A DNA stretch of 64,000 bases from Prostheceraeus crozeri. Taxonomy: Eukaryota; Platyhelminthes; Polycladida; Euryleptidae. The notes under the pieces were generated by a model. The model did no database searches. It was not told the origin of the DNA and saw nothing but the letters and a program-made list of their open reading frames with translations. A program made the position numbers and the translations under genes. Positions 1-10,231 of this stretch are shown here, one piece after another; within the stretch, counting starts at the first letter, position 1; the number at the start of each line of letters is the position of its first letter. The stretch covers positions 1 through 64,000 of the forward strand of contig CAJQUW010006851.1 in assembly GCA_907163375.1 (NCBI GenBank). The letters are read 5' to 3'.

Positions 1-1526
1 ATCTAGCAAAATTATATTTTCCCCAATTTGATTTTGTGAGTCAAATTGGGGAAAATATAAAAAACGATCCCAAGCGATTCTGGGCCTTTGTGAAACACCA
101 GAAATGTTCCTCTAACATTCCTAATGTAATTTACTATAAAGGTCGCGATCATTCAACTTTGAGTGACATTGCAAAAGCTTTTTGTCAGTATTTTCGAGTC
201 TGTCTTTTGTACCTAGGAACAGATGTTAGTGTTCCTACATGCTCTGTTATTGACGTTCCAGTTTTTCGTATGCCTCGTGTAACTCCTAATGAGATGAAGG
301 AAGCTATTTTATCGATTAACAAAAATACTGGTGCTGGTTATGATAGTCTACCTGCTCGTTTCTTTGTTGAATGCGCTATGGAGCTGTCTACTCCTTTAGC
401 TGTTATTTTCAACTTATGTGTTGATCACGGTGTTTATCCAACACTGTTGAAGTATAACAATGTTATCCCTGTTTATAAAGGGAAAGGTGACAAGTCTAAT
501 GTTGAGTCCTACAGCCTATATCTATTCAGCCTGTACTGAGCAAAGTATTTGAAAGAATTGTTAATTCGGCTCTACGAAGTCACCTTGCATCAACTGATTA
601 CTGATCACCAGCATGGTTTTTCGCCTAAAAGGTCCACTTTAACCAATTTGTTATGCTATAAAGATTTTATTTCATCAGCTTTTGATGATGGTTATTTCTA
701 CAAGTTCACTCAGTTTACACCGATTTTCACAAAGCGTTTGATACTGTATCTCATGATCTTTTGCTTATGAAGATGGTGAGGTAATCATTTTGGTATTACC
801 GGTACTGCACTCTCTTGGTTCGTAGCTATCTTTGTGATCGCTATCAACGTGTAGCCGTAAGTGGAACTGTAACGGATTGGGTTCCTGTTAGCTCTGGTGT
901 TCCTCAGGGATCAATTTTAGGGACGTCCTTGTTCATACAATGTTTGTAAATGACCTTCCAAGCTGTTTTCAGTCGAGTGGACTGTTTGATTTTTGCTGAC
1001 GATGTTAAGGTCTTTAAACGTGTTTCTTGTGTTCAAGATTGCTTGGGAGCTTCAGAAATGATTTAGATTCATTGTCATTATGGTGCCACATGTGGAATTT
1101 GAAACTCAATCTCACTAAATGCGTTTTTATGAATTTTTCTTTGAAGCGAGTTTTCAACAATAACTTTTGATTACTCCTTAAACGGTGTTATTTTTCAGTC
1201 TGTTACAACTGTAAAAGATCTAGGTGTTTTATTTCACATCGACCCTTTGTCATTTGATTTACACATCTCCAAAGTTGTCAACAAATTCATATCGTATGCT
1301 TGGTTTTATCAAAAGGATCATGAAACCCATTAAAAATGTAGCTGTTTTTAAAACTCTATACAACGCTTATATACGGTCTGGTTTAGACTACTGCTCTTCT
1401 GTGTGGTCCCCCAGTACCCATTGTCACATTGATAAGCTAGAACGTGTACAGAAACGTTTCGTCAAGCACTTATGTTATTTGACTCGCAAGAAATATGAAA
1501 GTTGTAATTATGTTTCCCTTATGTGA
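1..1526 (+). mobile_element. Decayed non-LTR retrotransposon (LINE), Jockey/CR1-like reverse transcriptase
   Basis: Remains of a LINE second ORF, already running at the window edge. Recognisable blocks follow each other in the right order but in different frames: NDPKRFWAFVK (from about 63), the block before the palm ending near 539, HQHGFSPKRST (606-640), SGVPQGSIL (about 893-920), the catalytic FADD box (992-1003) and the C-terminal GLDYCSSVW block (about 1378-1410). Several frame changes and missing stretches separate them, so no active enzyme is encoded. The Jockey/CR1 placement rests on the NDPKRFW and HGFSPKRST motifs. The 3' end is not marked by a clear tail. No target-site duplication can be judged because the 5' part is outside the window. 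Confidence 0.85.
12..60. repeat. Perfect 20-bp inverted repeat inside the LINE
   Basis: Bases 12-31 and 41-60 are exact reverse complements, with a 9-base loop. The right arm is normal LINE coding sequence, so the left arm probably arose as a small fold-back copy. Confidence 0.8.
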
Positions 1527-2666
1527 AGTGTTTCAGTTAACCACATCTTGTTCATCGTCGGAAATTTTCTGACACAGTATTATTTCTTAAGATACTTCAC
1601 TTTCGTGTAAACTGTTCTTACCTTTTATCTTTGATTTTATTTAATTTACCGACTAGGCGGACTCGCCACACAAAGGTCTTTGCTGTCAAAAGTGTCGTCT
1701 CAAATTACGTAATTCGGATTTCATGCCTCGTACAGTCGGTTTTGTTAATAGCTTACCTGACGTTGATTTTTTCGACAGATCACTCAGCAAATGTTCCATT
1801 TCACGTGGATTTTTCGATATTGAATAATTTGTATAGTTTTCTTTTAATGCATTTATTCTGTATTCTGTAAAAACATTCCTGTATTATTCGACTGTTGACT
1901 GTAATTGGCATCTTTTGCTGTAGTCAGCTTGAAATATATTCATTCATATAGCTTCATATCATAGTTAACATAGCATCACAGGTTACTGGTTCAGGTATGG
2001 AAAACCTCTTTGAAAGTTATCGGATTGGTTCATGCTCATTATCTGGATCTGATCCGATTAAAACGTCGTGAATATCAGCCGATCCGATGCGTGTTATTTG
2101 ATCATGATCCGAATGATCCGGTAGGAACCCACACGAAATTATTTTTAAAGACCTCATTATGCAATGTATTTTCCGGAAGTTTTGGACCGGTCCCTGGACC
2201 TCTGTTTCAGACGGATCTGTGACCTGTTACAAGGTGTCCAACCAGAACTAGCGACCTGATTCATTCTCTGAGAACTAACCTTAGTTAGATAGCTCTAAAT
2301 GCAGATAAATGTTCATCCGAACATCTCAGTGATTCAAATTTCGTTATCAGATGCTCAAAATGTGAACTTCGTAGGTATGAATGTGAATTTGCGAATTTGT
2401 GTTCGCTTTCTACTCGCAAGCCATTGTTAAGTGACTGCACTCCGGGAGCTGATCTAATCGGTCAGTGAGAATTTATCTTCAACAGTTCCACGTGAGGAAA
2501 ACATTTAAGAGACAAGATTGGAAACTTTCAGCTGTTAAAGGACCTACTGGGATGCCTTCTGCATGATTTCGTCATTATCATGAAAAGTCAATGAATAAGA
2601 TTCACTCATTTCATGCAATTTTATTCTCTTGATCGAAGGATTAATGAATTGTTTTTATTTTGACAG
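1527..2666. other. Non-coding stretch, nothing recognised
   Basis: AT-rich sequence with stops in all frames. An open frame at 2010-2222 lacks protein-like composition. Its GATCCG-rich text looks like degenerate repeat DNA. If the exon at 2667 is real, this is upstream intron. Confidence 0.4.
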
Positions 2667-2717
2667 ATGCTCCGAAGAATGATGCGGCGGTGCAATTCCC
2701 TCCTCCTCCTCGGCCCA
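2667..2717 (+). CDS. Internal exon of a ubiquitin-like-domain gene
   Basis: A 51-base exon with a pyrimidine-rich acceptor (TTTTTATTTTGACAG) and a strong donor (GTAAGT). Read in phase 1 it gives APKNDAAVQFPPPPRP, a linker-like proline run, and ends with one base of a split codon. The exon at 8499 begins with the two bases needed to finish that codon, so the phases agree. Its CpG- and GC-rich composition also matches the 8499 exon and contrasts with the AT-rich flanks. A second reading in phase 0 is open too (starting MLRRMMRRCN) but would not join the next exon in frame. Earlier exons are not visible in this window. Function of this part is unknown, probably an unstructured linker ahead of the ubiquitin-like fold. 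Confidence 0.55.
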
Positions 2718-3189
2718 GTAAGTTCGAAGTTCTACCGAAATTCTAATTAATAACATTCTGTCAAGATTGAAGAAGTTTCCTTACTTTTGATGCAATTACA
2801 TGGAAAGTGAGCACGTAATAGGACACAGCTCCTTCAAACTCATCTTTGAAAAGATCGACACAGAAATGTCGAATTAGTGGACTCAATAAAAGCTGTTCGT
2901 TCTTGTGAACTGGCAGACGATGTCAACAAACAATTAGCGATCATTATGAGGATAACAGACAGCGAACTATTCAATGAAATGTGAAGTTGTTCAACTGCTT
3001 CAATCATATCATGGGGTGAAGATACCGTCTTGGCTCTAAACAAACATTTGAAGCTTTCATCATGTCAGAATCTTCTGCGTCTCAGTTTATACAGACAAAA
3101 GTGATTGACTTGAATTATTCATAATCAAACTGATTTTTTAAATCAAAAATTCACCAAGTCTCTCCCGATGTTTATTGAAGTAAAATAAG
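2718..3189. other. Intron sequence without recognised features
   Basis: Follows the donor at 2718. A short stretch near 2840-3020 reads on the + strand like decayed coding sequence (ELADDVNKQLAIIMRITDSELF) and may be another piece of the element at 4640-7870, but this is not certain. Confidence 0.35.
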
Positions 3190-4625
3190 GAGCCAGACGT
3201 TTCGCGCCCGGGCGCTTGTTCACTGTTCACAGAAGAAGTGAAGTACGAACAAATCTACATGATCGGGAGTCGTGATACCACAACATTCTCGTGACGCCTA
3301 TTCATGCATGGTTTGTAGAAATCGATAAGCCGAGATTCCACCAGACTTGCCTCGATCGGATCACGCACGCATCTGATAAAATTAATATTAAAGTCCTGAA
3401 TACTACTGATATCACTACAACTGTTAGTATGCTCTGATAGAGCGCTTTTTTTGTCTTTGTTATTAATGCTGGTCTTATGTTCATTAAAGCGATCACGGAA
3501 AGGCCGCGACGTTTTACCAATATATTTCGAATTGCACGCTTTACAAGTAAACTGATATATAACGTTGCGTTGATCACAATTATACTTATCCGGTAAAGCA
3601 CTACATATTAAGCAATTAGAATGTTTTTCTTTCGGCATTCTGTGTTTAAAAACGTTGCGCATCTGCTTATTGCCCGTGCTAACAAAATTTATATCCAATT
3701 TATATTTACGTATACAACAATTAATTTGACGCACCAAACTATCACTAATAAAAGGCGACTTCAAAGTAGGCCCGTAAGTTTTTTTCTTTTTTCCATTTAT
3801 TAAATTAGAAGTAGACTTAGACTTATTGCAACATCTCAAATCTGCCTCAGTATAACCATTTAGTAACACATTAGACTTACATTTTTTTATGTTTTTTTCT
3901 AGATTTTCGGACGGAAGGTTATTGCTTTCTATCAAAGTTATATCTTTGAATTTTTGATTGACGAAATTTGTTTTCACTGAATGGGGAAGCCAACTCTCCC
4001 TTCTTAAAGAATTACCAGAGGACAATTCTTTTTTGTATATCTCATGTACGATTTTACCATCATTTATCCAAATTGACAGATCTAAGAAGTTTAATTTACC
4101 GTCAGTAGGAATTTCAATTGTAAATTTGACATCTTCATTTATCGAATTGAAAATATCCTTTATTCTACTAAAAACTACAGGATCGTTTTTTATAGGTCCG
4201 ATGATAACATCGTCTATGTATCTTTTGTATATCATGTCCTGGAAATTGATGTCTTGACGGAGTTTATTTATAGCTTCAGTTTCAACAAAATTCATAAATA
4301 TGATAGATAAAGGTGGTGCGTAGTGTGATCCCATAGGGACACCTTTAATCTGTAGAAAAACTTTGTTATCATATTCAATTTCATAGTTATATGAAACAAA
4401 CTTAATCATAGTTATAAACTGGTCAACAGATATATTGAAATTATCAATATCTTGTCAGTGTTTATTCGCAAAATCAGTAACAACTTTAACAGCAGTGTCA
4501 ATAGGGACACTTGGGTACAAGTTGATCACATCTAGAGATAAGAAAAGATAATCATCTCCAACATAGATCAGATCGATTGGATTTGCGGTCGTATTTTGAA
4601 TGAACTTCTTCAATTTGTTCCGGTC
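3190..4625 (-). mobile_element. Penelope-like element with reverse transcriptase and GIY-YIG endonuclease
   Basis: One long minus-strand frame covers most of the protein. From the N-terminal side it shows SLDVINLYPSVPIDTAV (about 4500-4550), KGVPMGSHYAPP (about 4310-4350), the catalytic YKRYIDDVI (about 4210-4240), FLDLSIW, a basic linker, then the GIY-YIG nuclease with NVIYQFTC and KYIGKTSRPFRDRFNEHK (about 3455-3560). The order RT then GIY-YIG defines the Penelope order. The frame from 4409 to 3255 is open. A TGA near 4455 separates it from the upstream RT part, and the element is cut off at about 4620, so it is 5'-truncated. Downstream lie a GCGCCCGGGCGC hairpin and CGAAACGTC, typical of Penelope 3' ends. 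Confidence 0.9.
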
Positions 4626-5241
4626 CATCTTCCTAGTTTTTTAGCTTTGATTGACAAATTTGAAAACATCCTGAGCCACAACCAGAAAACGATGCAGTCA
4701 TGCTCCATGGAATTCCACCTTTTGTTGATTTTTGAGAACTTTGATGAATCATCAATTGCAAAATCTGCATTGAAAACAAAGGGAGCAGTTGGACCATAGG
4801 GAATGTACACGACAGGATGGATTCTGGTTTCACGGAATTATGGCGACCATGGTAATCAGCTGCATGAAACAATTGCTAAAAAACCTAAAACACAAAGCCT
4901 AAACACAGTCATAAAGCTTCAACTGAATGAAGAGAATACGATAAGTATTGAATCATTTTTATCCTGTCGTCTCATTGGTCTCTCGATAAGAAGTTCGGAA
5001 TGCGACCTGTGGGAATTGACGAAATATTGCGACAGATTGTCGGAAGTGATAATGTCAGCTGTAAAGTCACAAACTGTTGATTATACAGATTCTTTGCAAT
5101 TAGATGTAGGCCAAAAAGGAGGTTTTGAAGCAGCTATTCATGTTATGACAGACATTTTTGAGGAAGACGAAACAGATGCAACACTATTGATGCTGCAAAT
5201 GCATTTAATTCCATAAATTGAAACGTTTTTATTCGTAGCAC

Positions 5242-5859
5242 TCAATTCATATGTCCGTCAGAGAAATCTATACAGAAAATTCCTATTCGATATCGTTGCG
5301 ATTATTTACTCAGAGGTAGGGAAATTGTATCTCGTGAAGGAACAACTCAAGGAATTCAATATCAATGCCTACGCAATGGGATACTACGTATGGATAAAAT
5401 GAAGGATTCAGATTTGCAGATCAAGCATGTTGCATTTTCGGATGATTTTTTGAGTATGAGACAAATTTCAAGGAATTTTGAAATGATGGGAAAACATTTG
5501 TGTTCATGGTCCCTCACTTGGATATTTTCCAATACCTGACAAATCATGGTTCAATTCATATGTTCGTCAGAGAAATCTATACAGAAAATTCCTATTCGAT
5601 ATCGTTGCGATTATTTACTCGGAGGTAGGGAAATTGTATCTCGTGAAGGAACAACTCAAGGAATTCAATATCAATGCCTACGCAATGGGATACTACGTAT
5701 GGATAAAATGAAGGATTCAGATTTGCAGATCAAGCATGTTGCATTTTCGGATGATTTTTTGAGTATGAGACAAATTTCAAGGAATTTTGAAATGATGGGA
5801 AAACATTTGTGTTCATGGTCCCTCACTTGGATATTTTCCAATACCTGACAAATCATGGT
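5242..5859 (+). repeat. Two-copy 309-bp tandem duplication inside the RT element
   Basis: Copies 5242-5550 and 5551-5859 differ at only a few bases (for example GTCCGTC/GTTCGTC near the start). The unit covers the EGTTQG and catalytic DD motifs. Its length is a multiple of three. The surrounding element is much more decayed, so the duplication is younger than the element's inactivation. Confidence 0.95.
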
Positions 5860-6009
5860 TGACAGTGAAAGAAGAATTATTTCAAACTGCTACCACTGTG
5901 TTTGCTGGAACAAAGTTGAACATTGCGAGTGAACATTCTTAGCTTGGAGGATATGTTGGTGACATGCGAAATTGTTCTGTTTATGCCAATTCATTAGTCA
6001 AGAAATGGA

Positions 6010-6734
6010 CTGCTCAGCAGTGGCGGCGCTAGGGGGGGGGCGGTCCGCCCCGGGCACCGAGATTCAAGGGGCACGGTCAGAGGCTCGCTCGGGGAAATCT
6101 AAATCTTGAAAAATGTTGATATTTAGCATCCTTTTGCGAATTTGTTTAACAGTCTGCGTTAGCAACGCAACATGTGAACGATCCTTTTCTAAATTGAAAA
6201 TTATAAAATCCCACTTACGATCGACCATGACTCAAGCAAGACTAAATAATTTGTCTCTTATTTCTATTGAACGTCTTCGTTTGAATAATTGTGATATTGA
6301 TGAATGCATTGATGTTTTTGCTAAATGCAAGGCGCGCAGAGTTCAGATTTAGCCTTATCTTACTGTGCGTTGGTCTACGTAATGATTATACCGTTTTCTC
6401 TCGAATATATTCTCTGGTAATATTCTGATTTTGCTTTTGATATTAGTACATGTACTTTACCAGTTTCATAATTAGGCTAATGTCACAGCGAGTGATTAAG
6501 AGGTAGTTCATTTTACATTTTAATGATCTAAATCTCAAAATATGAATGTCTATGAATTAATTTATAAGCTTAAATATAGTAGGTACACGTTCCCCTAAGA
6601 AGGAAAGAATCGGTGTAGCTAAATCTTCATAATTTTATTAGAATTGGCTGGGAATGGGGTTCATTGGGGAGGGGGGCACTGATAAATGACCCGCCCTTGG
6701 CACGAAACGTCCTCGCGCCGCCACTGCTGCTCAG
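6010..6734 (+). mobile_element. Internally deleted hAT element with intact 8-bp target duplication
   Basis: The element spans 6018-6726, starts CAGTGGCGGCGC and ends GCGCCGCCACTG, and is flanked on both sides by CTGCTCAG (6010-6017 and 6727-6734). Eight-base target duplications and CAGTGGCGGCG ends fit the hAT superfamily. Inside, 6113-6352 keeps only the C-terminal dimerisation part of a hAT transposase of the ZMYM/TTF-finger type (NATCERSFSKLKIIKSHLRS, then RLNNLSLISIERL). It cannot move by itself. It interrupts the RT element's reading between SLVKKWTAQ and the following block. Confidence 0.92.
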
Positions 6735-7870
6735 ATTCAAACTTCAGCAATGATGACCGAATTCCAACCTCAGGCTGCATACGCCTGTTTTGTTACTTGT
6801 TTGCGCAATCACTATCTTTACCACATCCACACAAATGCAAATATGGAGTCTTTTTTGAAGACCTATCGATCATGTGATTGATAATAAGCTGATTCCGGTT
6901 TTAACAAATGCACAAATGTTGCGTGAAAGTGAACTTCTGTCTTCACCTGTGCGACTTGGTAGACTCGGAATCCCGATCTTATCTGACGTAGCGAATGTCG
7001 AACATGTGAATTCAAAGTCACTTTGCCGACCTTTAACAACAAGCATTATCAATCAAAATGACAATTTGACATGTGAACTGACGGAGACAGTAGAACGATA
7101 GTATAAGCGATCGTTGTAAACGCAAAATGATTTATTGTTGTCAGTACGACTATAAATGACACCGGATCAGTTAAGAACGAATGCCGTTGCCCAGAAGAGT
7201 AGTTTGTAAGTGCATTGTCTTTGAAAAGTGAAAGTTGCACCCCCTTCTGAGCAGGATTTTTTGATGCTCCGGTCTTAAGAAATCGTTGGAAAATGCGTTG
7301 CCTACCAACCGAATGTGGATGTTGGAAGAAGTTCTCCATTGATGACGCAATGTCTTGTATCAAAGATGGTTGCATCCACCGAAAACATGATGAATTGAGA
7401 GATTTCATTGCAGTTCTTTTGAATGAAGTGTCGTCTGACGTGTCCATTGAACCGCAATTGGTACCTCTGTCCGGTGAAATATTTGATGATGCTGCGAATA
7501 TTGCAGATGAAGCTCCACTTGACATTGCCGCTTGAGGATTTTGGCAGCATTGCGTGAAGACACTTTTTGATATCTGAAAATCTAATTTATACTCCCAACC
7601 GCATAAAAGTCAATAAAAGAAAAGATCCTACAATCAACGCTTCATTCAAGCCGAAAGAGGATCTTTTTCTCCTTTATCTTTCAATGCCTGCGGAGGATAT
7701 GGGTGAGAGACGCATCATTTTCTCTCAAACCTTGAGTGCATTACTGAAAGTGAAATCCAACGCTAAGCATTGAAACAAATCGTCTCCACACAAAAGCATC
7801 ATTTTTACTACAAGATGAAGAATAGTTTGTGTGAATCCTCGAAGTTTGCGGCCGGAAACTCGCCCACTAG

Positions 7871-8498
7871 ATGCTGCAGTTGTCTGATAATAATGCTGCA
7901 ATATCTGACAGCTGTTTTTGATTTAGTTATTCAACTTTATCTTTAGTTTGATATCAAAACTTATAATCTTAACCTTAATCTGCTGTTTTTGCAGGTTTAT
8001 ATTGTTAAAAAGAGTGTAGTTTCCATAAGGATATGGTTATGCAAATAATCACTTTTAAGAAATGAATAAGTTGTTCAACTGCTCCGATCATTAACCTCCT
8101 GAGAGAACAGCAGAGTTTCAAAGTGAAAGTTGCAGCCCATGCGCTTCCCACAGACATTTTACAAGAAGCAAAGTCTAATGAGAACAACACAGACATTCAA
8201 TCTTTTTATATTTCGATGACTTTTGATTGTCATTTTCATTGGATTTCAATCATTTGAATGAGGAGAATCCGTTTTTGAAGGATTTTCTTCTAATAAGTGA
8301 ATTGCAGATAGAAAAGATGAATAAGAGAAGAAATGATTGGAAAATCCGTTTGCAGGACGATCAGCAGTTGTCAATTCTCCGATGAAATGTTTTCCAAACA
8401 GTGAAAAATGATTTGATGAACAGAACGGAACCTTCAACTGATTTTCCTTCCAAAACAACTTCTTTGCGTCAAATTCATTCATTTCCTCTTCTTTGCAG
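7871..8498. other. End of the large intron, nothing recognised until the acceptor
   Basis: No coding or repeat signal beyond a weak resemblance of 8060-8180 to 2980-3020. The last 60 bases form the pyrimidine-rich acceptor (TTTCCTCTTCTTTGCAG) of the next exon. Confidence 0.4.
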
Positions 8499-8839
8499 TT
8501 CGGTTCTGGCTGTATGACTTCACGAGGACAGTGGATAATGGATTCCACGATCTGCAGCTGCCGGAGACGCCGACGGTCGGAGATCTCCGCAGAGCTCTGG
8601 CGGAGAAGACAAAACTCCGGCCGGAGGCGTTGAGGATAAGGCAAGTGATCGCCGTCTCCGGAGATGGAGAGAAAGTGTTCGAGGTGACGCCGGAAGGAGG
8701 AGGAAGGGTCTTCTACACAACTGCCGCCGGGGAGGAAGTGAAAGGGAGGAATAGGAGATTCGATTTCCTGGAGAATGATGAGGAGCTGTTCGTTCTTCCT
8801 CCTCAGCGGTACCTGATCCTCGTCATCTACCGACGATGA
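8499..8839 (+). CDS. Terminal exon of a ubiquitin-like-domain protein
   Basis: The exon follows a strong acceptor and, in phase 1, encodes about 112 residues ending at TGA 8837-8839. It starts RFWLYDFTRTVDNGFHDLQL and contains TPTVGDLRRALAEKTKL followed by RPEALRI, the pattern of the beta-hairpin then alpha-helix of a ubiquitin fold. Charged GDGEKVFEV and FYTTAAGEEV segments follow, then a hydrophobic YLILVIY end. A diglycine tail is absent, so conjugation is unlikely and a docking role is more plausible; this is inference from the fold. Codon use is GC- and CpG-rich, unlike the AT-rich surroundings. It joins the 2667-2717 exon in phase. I cannot name the family. Open frames on the opposite strand are shadows of its high GC. 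Confidence 0.6.
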
Positions 8840-9027
8840 GAATTGCAAGAACTTCGTTTCTATTTCTCCGAAAATCAAAACTTTTTCTGTTCTCTGACAA
8901 TTGATTGAAAATTGAGAAAGAGAACAGCTTCGAGTTTGGAATCAACTTTTAGAATTGAATTGAAGTTTTTGTCACATAATGAACTGCGATTGACTTTCTG
9001 ATGATAAATTTCATCGACAATAGATAT

Positions 9028-9110
9028 CTAATGGAAGGATTTGAACTCTCTCCTGTGGAGGCTCTGAATGTGCCTTTACCAACTGCGCTATTTGCACTTC
9101 GCAGATTGAG
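9028..9110 (-). repeat. tRNA-like sequence, probably SINE head or tRNA pseudogene
   Basis: Read on the minus strand it has an A-box-like TAGCGCAGTTGG and, about 40 bases on, a B-box-like GAGTTCAAATCC. Stem pairing is poor, so a working tRNA is unlikely. Confidence 0.5.
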
Positions 9111-9126
9111 TGACTTCAGAAGTATA

Positions 9127-10156
9127 TACAGTAGAATTCGCATGTATCGGCTTCGGCTATATCGGCGATTCGCCTATATCGGCGCATTTTCGCTGTCCCT
9201 GACAGAAAAAAGTTCGTTTATAACGGCTTATTTCCTGGAAATCCTCAAGCGATGTTTTGCCTAGAAGAGTCACTAGAATGACAGTATATGTGGACGCGGA
9301 TGGCTGTAGATTCTGTTAGGACTATCCGATTCTAACTATTCTAGTGGCATGTGAAAATTTAGATCTTCTACAATTCATCTCGATCATGTTTGGGGGTTTG
9401 ATCAAAATTGTAGAATCTAGCAGCCGATGAAAGATAAGTAGGCTTGCCACTGTATCTCACTGATAATTCTCACATAATCGACGTGATGATTGCATTGTTA
9501 ACGCCTTCACCTACGATGCTATTGTCAGACCTGACTTAGTGACTGTTGCGTCATCAAAGCACAAGCTACCGTCGAAAAAATTGTTGAGTTCGATGCATGT
9601 CCTCTCTCTAGACAGAAAGCGGCTCGCCACCCCATCCATCTCTATGGTTTCGCCTGCACGTGACTCTTACCAGCGTCTTGATTGACTTAGATTGGCTGGC
9701 TTCGCCTGCACGTGACTCTTTGCAGCGTCTTGATTTATGCATACTCTTCTTTGTTTTGTGCTTCATATAGCAGGTAAGCATGTAGGCATGAAGAAGCTTC
9801 AATCTTCTTGATGCAAAAAGCATACTCAGTTTTTGACAAACATAGTGATATCCGGCTTGCGATACTTACGTTGCAAGCATCAGTTCAGAAAGGCACAATT
9901 TTTAGATATCTATTGAATACATAGACAATTACATGTACATGTACTGTACATGTTGGACAACAAGTCAATATGTACATGTATTCAAGTATAGCAACGTAAT
10001 AATTCATGAGTCAATACACGTATATACATTGTATGATGCATGGCATGATCTCAGAGCTCGTGTAGATTTCACAAAACTTCAAAATTCAGGGAGTTCGCAT
10101 ATATCGGCGGTTTTCGTCTGTCCCTTGAGGCGCCGATATATGCGAATTCTACTGTA
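9127..10156. mobile_element. Non-autonomous pogo/Tigger-like element with TA target duplication
   Basis: Ends CAGTAGAATTCGCATGTATC (9129 on) and its inverted partner ending at 10154 match over 23 bases with one difference. TA dinucleotides flank both ends. CAGTAG-type ends with TA duplication fit pogo/Tigger elements of the Tc1/mariner superfamily. Inside is no usable transposase. A 52-bp direct repeat containing TTCGCCTGCACGTGACTCTT lies near 9649 and 9701. ATATCGGCG motifs recur just inside both ends. Confidence 0.8.
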
Positions 10157-10231
10157 TTGATAAAGTGATTTCATTTCTAAAGAAAATTTAGTCATTCTAA
10201 GCATTCTACTTAATTGAAGGGTATCAGTAAC

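Larger units (their letters stand above)
4640..7870 (+). mobile_element. Decayed reverse-transcriptase element of an unusual, unassigned non-LTR-like clade
   Basis: A long RT-type protein can be followed in order through several frames: TKGAVGP (near 4776-4796), GQKGGFEAAIHVM, DAANAFNSIN (5189-5218, palm motif A), EGTTQG (5336-5353 and again 5645-5662), FSDDF (catalytic DD at 5441-5446 and 5750-5755), GYFPIPDKSWLTVKEE (around 5820-5880), LLSSPVRLGRLGIPIL (about 6931-6975), SIINQ, then RCLPTECGCWKKFS (from about 7296) and LDIAA (near 7530). I know this motif series from invertebrate repeat proteins but cannot place its clade. The usual A of the FADD box is S here. The protein is broken by frame changes, a tandem duplication and a hAT insertion. 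Confidence 0.75.

Noticed and set aside
2010-2222. A 70-codon + strand open frame
   Set aside because: Repeated GATCCG-like text and no splice or family support.
3190-3235. A hammerhead ribozyme at the end of the first Penelope element
   Set aside because: The GCGC hairpin and GAAAC are present but the CUGANGA box is not recognisable.
8246-8878. A 210-codon minus-strand open frame
   Set aside because: It is the shadow of the GC-rich ubiquitin-like exon on the + strand and has no protein-family resemblance.
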